A stretch of DNA of 62,208 nt, from assembly GCA_003565775.1 (NCBI GenBank), contig PXAT01000048.1, forward strand, positions 1 to 62,208. Reading direction: 5' to 3'. Position 1 is the stretch's first letter, and every line of letters begins with the position of its first letter. A program made the position numbers and the translations under genes. A model generated the notes under the pieces. It made no database searches. It was not told the origin of the DNA and was given only the letters and a program-made list of their open reading frames with translations. The DNA comes from Ectothiorhodospiraceae bacterium (GTDB taxonomy: Bacteria > Pseudomonadota > Gammaproteobacteria > Nitrococcales > Aquisalimonadaceae). Below are positions 35,306 through 43,699 of the stretch, piece after piece.

Positions 35306-36778
35306 CTAAAGCCCGTACTCCTCCCACCGCCGATCCACCAGTTCCTTCGTTTCGTCGTTCATGACGATCGGCCGGCCCCATTCGCGGCTGGTTTCGCCGG
35401 GCCATTTGTTGGTGGCGTCGAAGCCGACCTTGGAGCCCAGCCCCGAGACCGGGGAGGCGAAGTCCAGATAGTCGATCGGAGTGTTCTCGATCATTACCGT
35501 GTCGCGGCTCGGGTCCATGCGCGTGGTCATGGCCCAGATCACGTCCTCCCAGGAACGGGTGTTGACGTCCTCGTCGACCACGATCACGAACTTGGTGTAC
35601 ATGAACTGGCGCAGGAACGACCAGACGCCGAGCATCACGCGCTTGGCGTGTCCGGGATACTGCTTGCGCATGCCGACCACGGCCATACGGTAGGAGCAGC
35701 CTTCCGGCGGCAGATAGAAATCGGTGATCTCCGGAAACTGCTTTTGCAGAATCGGCACGAACACCTCGTTCAGAGCCACGCCGAGGATTGCCGGCTCGTC
35801 CGGTGGCCGGCCGGTGTAGGTGCTGTGGTAGATCGGTTTCCGCCGTTGCGTGATGCGCTCGACGGTGAACACCGGGAAATGATCGACCTCGTTGTAGTAG
35901 CCGGTGTGATCGCCGAACGGGCCTTCCGGTGCCATGTCGTCCGGATAGATGTAACCCTCGAGCACAATCTCCGCGCTGGCCGGCACCTGCAGGGTCGAGC
36001 CTGCGCAGTTCACCAGTTCGGTCTTGTGCCCGCGGAGCAGGCCGGCGAAGGCGTATTCTGACAGGGCATCCGGCACCGGCGTGACCGCGCCGAGGATGGT
36101 CGCCGGATCGGCCCCCAGGGCCACTGCCACCGGGAATCGCTCGCCGGGATGGGCCTGCTGCCAGTCGCGGAAATCCAGCGCCCCGCCGCGATGCGCCAGC
36201 CAGCGCATGATCAGTCGGTTGCGACCGATCACCTGCTGCCGGTAGATGCCCAGATTCTGGCGTTCCTTGTGCGGTCCGCGGGTGACCACCAGGGCCCAGG
36301 TCACCAGCGGACCGGCATCGCCGGGCCAGCAGGTCTGCACCGGGATCCGGCCGAGGTCCACTTCGTCGCCTTCCAGCACCACCTCCTGGCAAGGCGCCTG
36401 ACGCACCGTCTTCGGTGCCATATTGAGCACCTGCTTGAAGATCGGCAGCTGCTTCCAGGCGTCCTTCATGCCCCTGGGCGGGTCCGGCTCCTTGAGGAAG
36501 GCCAGCAGTTTGCCGACCTCGCGCAGCGCGGAAACAGAGGACTCGCCCATGCCCATGGCAACCCTCTCCGGCGTGCCGAACAGATTGCCGAGTACCGGCA
36601 TGTCGTGGCCCTCGGCCTGTTCGAACAACAGAGCCGGACCGCCGCTGCGCAGGGTGCGATCACAGATCTCGGTCATTTCCAGGCGCGGATTGACCGGCAC
36701 CCGGATGCGTTTGAGCTCGCCGCCTTCCTCCAGCATCGCCATGAATTCCCGCAGGTCGCGGTAGCTGACATCACCCAT
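35306..36778 (-). CDS. ubiD: 4-hydroxy-3-polyprenylbenzoate decarboxylase
   Basis: The 490-residue prFMN-dependent decarboxylase has the family text [19 protein letters not shown], the R/E active-site region GNNRL-like GRNRLIMRW and the [14 protein letters not shown] motif. It acts in ubiquinone synthesis with prenylated FMN made by UbiX, which is not in the window. The ATG with AGGGAG before it is chosen over an in-frame upstream ATG. Together with ubiK it marks aerobic ubiquinone metabolism. Confidence 0.95.
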   Translation of the reverse strand: MGDVSYRDLREFMAMLEEGGELKRIRVPVNPRLEMTEICDRTLRSGGPALLFEQAEGHDMPVLGNLFGTPERVAMGMGESSVSALREVGKLLAFLKEPDPPRGMKDAWKQLPIFKQVLNMAPKTVRQAPCQEVVLEGDEVDLGRIPVQTCWPGDAGPLVTWALVVTRGPHKERQNLGIYRQQVIGRNRLIMRWLAHRGGALDFRDWQQAHPGERFPVAVALGADPATILGAVTPVPDALSEYAFAGLLRGHKTELVNCAGSTLQVPASAEIVLEGYIYPDDMAPEGPFGDHTGYYNEVDHFPVFTVERITQRRKPIYHSTYTGRPPDEPAILGVALNEVFVPILQKQFPEITDFYLPPEGCSYRMAVVGMRKQYPGHAKRVMLGVWSFLRQFMYTKFVIVVDEDVNTRSWEDVIWAMTTRMDPSRDTVMIENTPIDYLDFASPVSGLGSKVGFDATNKWPGETSREWGRPIVMNDETKELVDRRWEEYGL

Positions 36779-36872
36779 GGGCGACTCCCTGTTGCAGTGT
36801 GTAGGCGGCAAAAAACGGATCGTGAGTCCTTCGGCCCGCGTGATCATCGCATGAAGAGGCCGCGGGATAGAA

Positions 36873-36904
36873 TACTAGACAGTATTGAGAATCATTCGCA
36901 TTTA
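36873..36904 (+). promoter_or_regulatory. Fur box overlapping a promoter
   Basis: TATTGAGAATCATTCGCATT is a strong match to the Fur consensus (TGAGAATCATTCTCA core). It overlaps the spacer between TAGACA (36873-36878) and a CATTTA-like -10. It lies between divergent ubiD and a small membrane protein gene, about 45 bases before the latter. Repression by iron-loaded Fur is expected. Confidence 0.7.
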
Positions 36905-36946
36905 AGGTAAAACAAGTTGTTCCTCCCGTACCAAGCGAGCCCCGTC

Positions 36947-37195
36947 ATGATCGCTGCAAGTCAGCCGCACAATCTGGTCTGGTGGATCATCGTTTTCGCC
37001 GTGCTGCTCGCATTCGCCCTGGATAATCCGATGCATTGGGATGAAGACACGACCGGCCGTCAGACGGTTCAGGCCGCCGATACGGCGATCGCGACTGCGG
37101 CCAGCCGACCGGCTATGTATCACGCCTCCTGGCCGGCCGATTGTCTACGGCCGCTGGCCTTGACGTCGCCCGCGGGACCGGCCGCGGTTCGCTGA
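36947..37195 (+). CDS. Small membrane protein downstream of a Fur box
   Basis: The 82-residue protein has one hydrophobic segment (about residues 9-26, NLVWWIIVFAVLLAFAL) followed by a polar tail. It has no homology I recognise. A TTG start ten codons upstream is in frame. The ATG is preferred, but it has no clear ribosome binding site. It could be a genuine iron-regulated small protein; coding status is not certain. Confidence 0.45.
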   Translation: MIAASQPHNLVWWIIVFAVLLAFALDNPMHWDEDTTGRQTVQAADTAIATAASRPAMYHASWPADCLRPLALTSPAGPAAVR

Positions 37196-37224
37196 CCGCG
37201 CTGCTGTCCGTCACGGTCCCCGAC

Positions 37225-37989
37225 TCATCGACGCGCCAGCATGCGAACGATCACGCAGGCGGCCAGAGCCCCGGCGAGATGCTTGAGGGTGTGACCGCTG
37301 ATCGCACCATCGAGAACCCGGTAAATGGTGTGATCGTGGCGGTCGAGAATCAGCGCCAGGCCGTAGATCCCGACGGCTGCAAGGAAATAGCGGCCCTGCT
37401 GATAGCGCGACCGGAGCAGCAGCACCAGCGGTACGGCGAGCAGCAGCGGGATGCCCTGCACCAGCAGATAGGGGCGCAGGTCGCCCGCTCCGGCCCGTTC
37501 CGTGAGAATCCAGTAAAGCGTTGCCGCGACCGCGAGCACGATCAGCACCGGCAGGGCCGGCCGTCCCCAACGTGGACCCAGATGTTCGTTGACCAGCGCC
37601 GCGAACAGTGCCGCGAAGCTGATGGCCATCGGCAGCCGGTCCCAGAACAGGCTCTCGTTGTCCGGATCCAGGTGGTAATAGCCGCTGCCGAAGCCGATCC
37701 CGATGACCGCGAGGAAAAATGCGACATAGGGGCGGCTGTCCCGCTCGGACAGGAATCGGCGCCGGCGACGGCTAGTGGCCAGTTGCCGCAGCCCGACCGC
37801 GCCGACCAGCAGGAAGGCGAAGTTCGACAGGACGTTCAGGGCATGCGGCACGCCCAGCATCTGCCGCTGATCGGCGAAATCATGATAAGCGACCGGTTGT
37901 GCCAGCGGCTCGGTCAGCAGCAGCGTTGCGGTTGCCCCTGCTGCAGCGAGCATGAGCAGAGCGGGGGCGAGCCACCGCCGGTCGTTCAA
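37225..37989 (-). CDS. Ceramidase/alkaline phytoceramidase family membrane protein
   Basis: The 254-residue protein has about seven membrane segments and the ceramidase-superfamily metal/catalytic pattern, NVLSNFAFLLVG, GIGFGSGYYHLDPDNESLFWDRLPMAISF and SGHTLKHLAGAL (HxxxH). In eukaryotes the family hydrolyses ceramides; bacterial members have mostly unknown substrates. The TTG start overlaps the xthA stop (TTGA), so translation is coupled. It ends about 30 bases from the convergent small membrane protein gene. Confidence 0.78.
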   Translation of the reverse strand: MNDRRWLAPALLMLAAAGATATLLLTEPLAQPVAYHDFADQRQMLGVPHALNVLSNFAFLLVGAVGLRQLATSRRRRRFLSERDSRPYVAFFLAVIGIGFGSGYYHLDPDNESLFWDRLPMAISFAALFAALVNEHLGPRWGRPALPVLIVLAVAATLYWILTERAGAGDLRPYLLVQGIPLLLAVPLVLLLRSRYQQGRYFLAAVGIYGLALILDRHDHTIYRVLDGAISGHTLKHLAGALAACVIVRMLARR

Positions 37990-38768
37990 GCCGTCGTCGG
38001 CCGGGCACCGAACTGCGCCACCACCGGGGCATGATCGGACGGCCGCTCCAGCCGGCGCGGGGCGACATCGATCCAGGCCGCCTCGCAGCGGTCCTTCATG
38101 GCGTCGCTGGCCAGTACCAGATCGATGCGCAGCCCGCGGTTACGGCGGAAGTTGTTCATTCGGTAATCCCACCAGGAGAAAGCCTTGTTCTCCTGCGGAA
38201 ACAGCCGGAAGGTGTCGTGCAGACCGAGGGCCTGGAGCGCTTCGAGGGCTGCATGTTCCGGTTCACTGAAGAGAATCTTGCCGCGCCATTCCTCCGGGTC
38301 ATGCACATCTGCGTCTGCCGGCGCGATGTTGAAATCACCGACGACCACGAGGTTTTCGTGCTGCCGGCTCTCCTCGGCCAGCCAGTCGCGCAATCGGGCC
38401 AGCCAGTTCAGCTTGTAGGCATATTTCTCGGAACCGACTTCGGAACCGTTCGGCACGTAAAGGTTGATGAACCGCAGATCGCCGATGGTCGCGCCGAGCA
38501 CCCGTCGCTGAGGGTCGTCCAGCCCCGGAATGTCGGTCACCACGTCCCGCGGCGTCTCGCGCGAGAGCACGGCGACGCCGTTGTAGGTCGGCTGACCGCT
38601 GAACGCGACCTGATAGCCGGCGTCCAGCAGGGCCTGCTGCGGGAACTTGTCGTCGGTGAGTTTGGTTTCCTGCAGGCCGAGCACGTCAGGCTGTTCGGTC
38701 TGCAGCCAGTCGAGCACGTGCGGCAGCCGCACCTTCAGGGAATTCACGTTCCAGGAGGCGAGCTTCAT
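37986..38768 (-). CDS. xthA: Exodeoxyribonuclease III
   Basis: The 260-residue protein has AP-endonuclease family motifs, MKLASWNVNSLKVRLPHVLDW with the metal ligand Asn, PDVLGLQETKL with the ligand Glu, and SDHAPVV with the catalytic Asp-His. It removes abasic sites and 3' blocks during base-excision repair. Its start overlaps the HIT gene stop by four bases. Confidence 0.95.
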   Translation of the reverse strand: MKLASWNVNSLKVRLPHVLDWLQTEQPDVLGLQETKLTDDKFPQQALLDAGYQVAFSGQPTYNGVAVLSRETPRDVVTDIPGLDDPQRRVLGATIGDLRFINLYVPNGSEVGSEKYAYKLNWLARLRDWLAEESRQHENLVVVGDFNIAPADADVHDPEEWRGKILFSEPEHAALEALQALGLHDTFRLFPQENKAFSWWDYRMNNFRRNRGLRIDLVLASDAMKDRCEAAWIDVAPRRLERPSDHAPVVAQFGARPTTA

Positions 38769-39193
38769 TTCAGTGCGTCGCGGAGCTGCGCCGCCTGCCG
38801 CTGCAGCAGCTCGGGATCACCCTGGGTCTTGCCATGGGCGCTCCAGCTCTGGCCCGCCCAGCGCGGGATGACGTGCTGGTGGTAGTGGAACACCGTCTGG
38901 CCCGCAGCCTCGCCGTTGAACTGCAGAATGGTGATGCCATCCGGCGAAAACACCGTGCGGGCCGCCTTCGCCAGTCGCTGCACCATGAGGCTGCAGGCGC
39001 TCATCAGTTCGGGCGGCAGATCGAGCACGCTCTCGTAATGCCCGCGCGGGATCACCAGCGCGTGACCCTCGGAGGACGGGAACGCGTCCATGAATGCCAC
39101 CAGGTGCTGATCTTCGTGGATGATTGCTGCCGGGATGTCACCGGCGACGATCTTGCAGAAAATGCAGTCGTCCTTGGTCGGGTAGTCGGCCAT
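38765..39193 (-). CDS. HIT family hydrolase
   Basis: The 142-residue protein has the histidine triad HYHQHVIP and the N-terminal CIFCKIVAGDIPA with a CxxC metal site, typical of HINT/HIT nucleotide hydrolases. The ATG at MADYPTKDDCIFC is chosen over an upstream in-frame start that would run into prlC. It is translationally coupled to xthA. Confidence 0.9.
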   Translation of the reverse strand: MADYPTKDDCIFCKIVAGDIPAAIIHEDQHLVAFMDAFPSSEGHALVIPRGHYESVLDLPPELMSACSLMVQRLAKAARTVFSPDGITILQFNGEAAGQTVFHYHQHVIPRWAGQSWSAHGKTQGDPELLQRQAAQLRDALK

Positions 39194-39206
39194 CAAAGGT
39201 CTCCTC

Positions 39207-41249
39207 TCAGGCAGCCAGTCCGTGGTGTCGCAGCAGCGCGTCAATCTGCGGCTCGCGGCCGCGGAATGCGACGTACAGTTTCATCAGGTCCTCGGAACCG
39301 CCCTTCTCCAGGATCGTCTCGAGGAACTCCCGGCCCGTCTGCTGGTTGAAAATGCCTTCCTCCTCGAACCGCGAGAACGCGTCCGCGGACAGGACCTCAG
39401 CCCATTTGTAGCTGTAATAGCCGGCCGCATAGCCGCCCGCGAATATATGGCCGAAGCTGTGCGGGAAGCGGTGCCAATGCGGAGGCTTCATCACCGAGAC
39501 CTGGTCGCGCACGGCATCCAGCGTCTCGTAGATGCGCGCCCCCTTGTCCGGGTCGTAATCGGCGTGCAGACGGAAATCGAACAGTGAAAACTCCAACTGC
39601 CGGGTCATCTGCATGGCCGACTGGAAGTTTCTGGCTTCCTGCATGCGCTGTAACAGATCCGCCGGAATCGGTTCGCCGGTGTCGACGTGGACCGCGAACA
39701 GGTTCAGTGCTTCGCGCTCCCAGCACCAGTTTTCCATGAACTGACTGGGCAGCTCCACCGCGTCCCAGGGCACGCCGGCGATGCCGGAGACGGCGGCGCA
39801 ATCGACCCGGGTCAGCATGTGATGCAGGCCGTGGCCGAACTCGTGGAACAGCGTTTCCACCTCGCCGTGGGTCAGCAATGAAGGCTTGCCGCCAATGCTG
39901 GGCGTGAAATTGCAGGTCAGGTAGGCCACCGGAATCTGGGTCGTGCCCTGACGGGCCCGACGCATGCGGCAGACGTCCATCCAGGCACCCCCGCGCTTCT
40001 TCGCCCGCGCATACAGGTCGGTGTAGAACTGACCGCGTACCGAACCGTCCCGGTCATGGATCTCGTAGAACTGAACGTCCTCGTGCCAGCGATCGACGGC
40101 TTCGGTGTTCTCGACAATGGACACGCCGTAAAGCCGTTCCACCACCTGGAACAGGCCGTCCATCACCCGGTCGGCCGAGAAGTAGGGGCGCAGGTCTTCC
40201 TGGGACAGCTGGTAGCGCGCCTGGCGCAGTTTCTCGGTGGCCCAGGTCGTGTCCCAGGGCTCCAGCGAGTCCAGTCCCAGCTCTTCGCGGGCGTACTTCC
40301 GCAGCGCGTCGAGTTCGGCGCCGGCCTGGGGTTTCGCCTTGTCCGCCAGATCCTCGAGGAAGCCGATCACCTGAGCGGTGGAGTCCGCCATCTTGGTCGC
40401 CAGCGACAACTCGGCATAGTTGCTGAAGCCGAGTAGCTGGGCCTTTTCGTGCCGCAACGCCAGGATCTCGTCCATGATCGCCGAGTTGTCCCATCGGCCG
40501 GCGTGCGGCCCCTGGTCGGAGGCGCGGGTGCCGAAGGCGGTATACATCTCCTCGCGCAGTCCGCGGTTGTCGCAATGTGCCAGCACGCCGAAGAAGCAGG
40601 GAAAATCCAGGGTCAGCAGATAGCCATTCTTGCCGTCCCGCTCCGCTGCCTGACGGGCCACCGCCAGCGTCGATTCCGGCAGGCCGACCAGTTCGGTCTC
40701 GTTGGCAACCAGCTTGTGCCAGGCGTTGGTCGCATCCATCACATTTTCTTCGAACTTCGCGGACAGGGCCGACAGGCGGCTGGCGATCTCGCGATATCGC
40801 TCCTTCTTGTCGGCTGGCAGATCGACGCCGGACAGGTGGAAGTCACGGATGGCATTGTCCACGGTGCGCTGCTGCGCCGCATTCAGCTGCGCGAAATCCT
40901 CCCGTGCGCGCACCTGTTTGCAGGCTTCCGCAAGGCGCGTGTTCTGGCCAAGCTCGGTGCTGTAGGCGGTGAGCTTGGGCAGGCAGGCGTTGTATGCGGC
41001 GCGCAGCTCGTCGTTGTTCATGACCGCGTTCAGGTGGCTGACCGGGGACCAGGCCTTGCTGATGCGATCCTCCATGTCCTCCAGCGGTTCGATCAGGTTG
41101 TCCCAGCTCGGCGATGTCGTTTCATCCAGCAGCGTTTCCAGCGCCTGGCGATTGTCGGCGATCAGGTGATCAATGGCCGGCTCCACGTGTTCCGGGCGGA
41201 TTGCCGAGAAGGGCGGCAGGCCGTGCGTATCGAGGAGCGGATTGCTCAT
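39207..41249 (-). CDS. prlC: Oligopeptidase A (M3 metallopeptidase)
   Basis: The 680-residue protein has the M3 zinc motif LFHEFGHGLHHML with the distal Glu ligand, the PrlC N-terminus MSNPLLDTHGLPPFSAIRPEHVEPAID, and the usual family length. It degrades peptides, including cleaved signal peptides, in the cytoplasm. It ends 13 bases before the HIT gene start, so prlC, the HIT gene, xthA and the ceramidase-like gene form one transcription unit. No start alternative is needed. Confidence 0.96.
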   Translation of the reverse strand: MSNPLLDTHGLPPFSAIRPEHVEPAIDHLIADNRQALETLLDETTSPSWDNLIEPLEDMEDRISKAWSPVSHLNAVMNNDELRAAYNACLPKLTAYSTELGQNTRLAEACKQVRAREDFAQLNAAQQRTVDNAIRDFHLSGVDLPADKKERYREIASRLSALSAKFEENVMDATNAWHKLVANETELVGLPESTLAVARQAAERDGKNGYLLTLDFPCFFGVLAHCDNRGLREEMYTAFGTRASDQGPHAGRWDNSAIMDEILALRHEKAQLLGFSNYAELSLATKMADSTAQVIGFLEDLADKAKPQAGAELDALRKYAREELGLDSLEPWDTTWATEKLRQARYQLSQEDLRPYFSADRVMDGLFQVVERLYGVSIVENTEAVDRWHEDVQFYEIHDRDGSVRGQFYTDLYARAKKRGGAWMDVCRMRRARQGTTQIPVAYLTCNFTPSIGGKPSLLTHGEVETLFHEFGHGLHHMLTRVDCAAVSGIAGVPWDAVELPSQFMENWCWEREALNLFAVHVDTGEPIPADLLQRMQEARNFQSAMQMTRQLEFSLFDFRLHADYDPDKGARIYETLDAVRDQVSVMKPPHWHRFPHSFGHIFAGGYAAGYYSYKWAEVLSADAFSRFEEEGIFNQQTGREFLETILEKGGSEDLMKLYVAFRGREPQIDALLRHHGLAA

Positions 41250-41541
41250 GTCGGAAAACTCCTGTTGCTTGCAGATCCGATGCGCTGCATCGGAGGTCGC
41301 GATGTTCTTGTCATGACCCGGTTGCCGGCATTCTCCGGCATAGCGGGCCGCTGGCGCCAGTCGGCACAGTCGGTCGGGAAACGCTGGTGCATCCGTCTCG
41401 CCTTGGAGTCTGTCCGCCGGCGTCGGTTCCGGTGATGCGGCTGGTGGCTTCCTGTCTGCCTGTGTCTACAATGGCGACGCACGTCCGGCGAGCCAAGCCC
41501 GACGCCGGTCCTGATTCGATGCAGTCAGCAGGAGGCCTTCG

Positions 41542-42066
41542 ATGCTGCGGGAATTCGACGGCACTAAGCCGGTTCTGGAAGACGGTGCCTGGGTGGATCA
41601 GACCGCCCTCGTGCTGGGTGATGTGGTTTTGGGGGAAGACGCATCGGTCTGGCCGATGACGGTTCTGCGCGGTGACGTCAATTACATCCGTATCGGCGCC
41701 CGGACCAATATCCAGGATGGAACCATCGTGCATGTGGCGCATGCCGGGGGCATGCACCCCGAGGGTTTTCCGGCCGTCGTCGGGGACGATGTGACCGTCG
41801 GTCACAATGCGGTCATCCATGCCTGCACCATCGGGGATCGCTGCCTGATCGGCATGTCGGCGACCGTGATGGACGGTGCCGTGATCGAGGACGAGGTGAT
41901 CGTCGGTGCCGGCGCCATGGTCCCGCCCGGCAAGCGCCTGCGCGCCGGCCATCTCTATCTGGGCAGTCCGGCCCGGGAAAAGCGGCCGCTGACCGATGAG
42001 GAAAGGGAGTTTCTGACCTACTCCGCGGCGCATTACGTCGAGCTGGCCCGCAAGCACGCCCGGTGA
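41542..42066 (+). CDS. Gamma-carbonic-anhydrase family protein (YrdA-like)
   Basis: The 174-residue protein is a left-handed beta-helix hexapeptide-repeat protein with the metal ligands of the gamma class spread over NIQDGTIVHVAHA and VGHNAVIHACTIGD. It resembles YrdA/PaaY-type proteins; real carbonic anhydrase activity is not established for this subgroup. It starts after GGAGG and is divergent from prlC. A TACAAT hexamer at 41467-41472 may be its -10. Confidence 0.88.
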   Translation: MLREFDGTKPVLEDGAWVDQTALVLGDVVLGEDASVWPMTVLRGDVNYIRIGARTNIQDGTIVHVAHAGGMHPEGFPAVVGDDVTVGHNAVIHACTIGDRCLIGMSATVMDGAVIEDEVIVGAGAMVPPGKRLRAGHLYLGSPAREKRPLTDEEREFLTYSAAHYVELARKHAR

Positions 42067-42104
42067 TGCAGGTGCGGCGTCTCGGCGGTCGCTCCCTGGG
42101 AATG

Positions 42105-42267
42105 CTTTGACCCGGCGTGAACCGCGGCGCTGCTTTCGGGCCCCAGCCGAAGCCACGTCACCCGAAGCGAATGAGCCACCCCCATCAAGCCGAGCGGGCG
42201 GATGTCGGCGGAGGAATGTCGATCGCACGGACGCCAACGCAGGCGTGGGAATAGATCAGCGTTTCTG
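42105..42267. repeat. Dispersed TIR element, copy 6 (partial, core B)
   Basis: The gap between the YrdA-like gene and the DUF1328 gene holds CCGAGCGGGCGGATG, GGCGGAGGAATGTCGATCGC and ACGCAGGCGTGGGAATAGATCAGCGTTTC, which is one terminus and part of core B. The left part (42105-42165) is decayed. The inner part of the terminus (TGA in AACGCTGA) supplies the stop codon of the DUF1328 gene. Confidence 0.7.
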
Positions 42268-42411
42268 CAGGATCAGCATCGACAGCCAGCCCAGGGCGGC
42301 GAGCAGGAACAGCGCCTGGGCGATGCCGGAATAGACGCCGACCAGTCCGGTGAAACCGGCGATGGCCGCGATCACGGCCAGCAGGAAGAAAATCAGTTTC
42401 AGGCTGTACAT
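42256..42411 (-). CDS. DUF1328 family small membrane protein
   Basis: This 51-residue frame encodes MYSLKLIFFLLAVIAAIAGF...SMLILQKR, two hydrophobic segments with a short turn, the compact form of DUF1328. Such proteins are small inner-membrane proteins with unknown function, often linked to envelope stress. The last codons CAG-AAA-CGC-TGA coincide with the terminus of repeat copy 6, so the C-terminal end may have been replaced by the element. Confidence 0.75.
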   Translation of the reverse strand: MYSLKLIFFLLAVIAAIAGFTGLVGVYSGIAQALFLLAALGWLSMLILQKR

Positions 42412-42507
42412 GGTCGGTGTCTCATCCCCCGGAGAGCCGCAACCATACCGCGCCCATGCCCGTATTGCAGCGTTTGCCGTGGTGGTGCAGATGCCATCAG
42501 TGTGTCT

Positions 42508-43587
42508 TTACAGTCGCCACCGCAGCAGGGTCAGCAGGAACACCCCAAGGCCCAGCAGAATGCCGGCCAGCATCACCATCGGCAGGCGGATCGCGGGCGC
42601 CACCGGCTGATAGTGATAGACGGTGCCGGCGGCCGCCCACAGGCCGTGCTTGCTGATCGCCAGATGGGAGACGCTGCCGTCCAGACCGTGCGGGCCGGTA
42701 TCGAGCATCTGCCAGCGTCCGCGGGTTTCCACCCAGTCGTCGCGCAGTACCAGTTCGACCCGCAACACGCCGTCATCACTGGCTGCCAGCAGAACCGGAT
42801 GGTCACCGTCGGCAGCCGGGTCGATCAGCAGGTCGAGGATGCGCCGATCGGCAGCGTCACCGCCGTCCATCGCGCGCCAGTGGTCGCTGCCGGCTGCCTG
42901 CCAGAACAGGCCCTGATCGGTGCCGGCCAGGAGTACGCCATTGTCCGCCTCGGCCAGGGCGAAGACCTTGCTGTCTTCCGGCAACTCCCGGTTGTTGCTT
43001 GACCAGGCGGTGGCGTCTGCCGCCAGTGACCAGACGCCATCGCCGATCGTCCCCGCATGCAGGTCGCCGTTGCGCGTCTGCCAGATGCGGTAGATCTGGG
43101 TCTCGTCACCCAGCCGCTGACGCAGGCCGGTATCCTGCCAGTTGTCCTGCCCGTCGCGAGCGAGAACTCCCGGAGCACCACCCAGCAGCGTCCGATCGTC
43201 GTCGAAGGTCCTTACGTCGACAATCCGGCCTTCGATTTCGCCGACCCGACCGGTACGGTCGAAGAGGCCGTCCGGGGCCGCGATCAGGAGTTGTCCGTCG
43301 ACCACTGCAAGTCGGGTTGCGGCACGCTCGCCCGGGATCGGATCCAGCGCTTGCCAGGTGCCATCGTGGCGCCAGAGCTGACCGTCGCGTGTGCCCATGA
43401 TCAGGCGGCCCTCGGCGTCGACGGTCAGGGCCGTGGCATGGGCTTCCAGCGCCGGGTCCTCCGGCATCCATGCCGGCCGATGGGGCAGCAATGCCGCGAT
43501 CAGGATCAGCAGCAGCGCACCCAGCATCAGCCCGGCGCCGAGGCCCGGCAGCAATGCCGTCCGCAGGTTATTGTCAGCGTCTGTCAC
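42508..43587 (-). CDS. Membrane-anchored beta-propeller-like protein, unknown function
   Basis: The protein is about 359 residues. It has a membrane segment near the N-terminus (GLGAGLMLGALLLILIAALL) and another at the C-terminus (PMVMLAGILLGLGVFLLTLL). Between them stand repeated beta-blade units with W and GxL/GT-x-GL turns (GTRDGQLWRHDGTW, GGAPGVLARDGQDNW, GTIGDGVWSL, GTDQGLFWQ), like Ycf48 or WD-type propellers. The two-anchor topology would put the propeller on one side of the inner membrane. I placed the start at a GTG before TDADNNLRT; an ATG 40 codons upstream (43707) is possible. It is divergent from another unknown gene. Confidence 0.6.
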   Translation of the reverse strand: MTDADNNLRTALLPGLGAGLMLGALLLILIAALLPHRPAWMPEDPALEAHATALTVDAEGRLIMGTRDGQLWRHDGTWQALDPIPGERAATRLAVVDGQLLIAAPDGLFDRTGRVGEIEGRIVDVRTFDDDRTLLGGAPGVLARDGQDNWQDTGLRQRLGDETQIYRIWQTRNGDLHAGTIGDGVWSLAADATAWSSNNRELPEDSKVFALAEADNGVLLAGTDQGLFWQAAGSDHWRAMDGGDAADRRILDLLIDPAADGDHPVLLAASDDGVLRVELVLRDDWVETRGRWQMLDTGPHGLDGSVSHLAISKHGLWAAAGTVYHYQPVAPAIRLPMVMLAGILLGLGVFLLTLLRWRL

Positions 43588-43699
43588 GGTCAATGAGACC
43601 CATTGCACAGTTCCGGGAATTGTCGCTGGTGCAGCGCTCAGTGTGGCAGTAAAACGGTGCCGATAACGAGAGCCGCCGGATGGGTCAGGCGGTTGCGGA

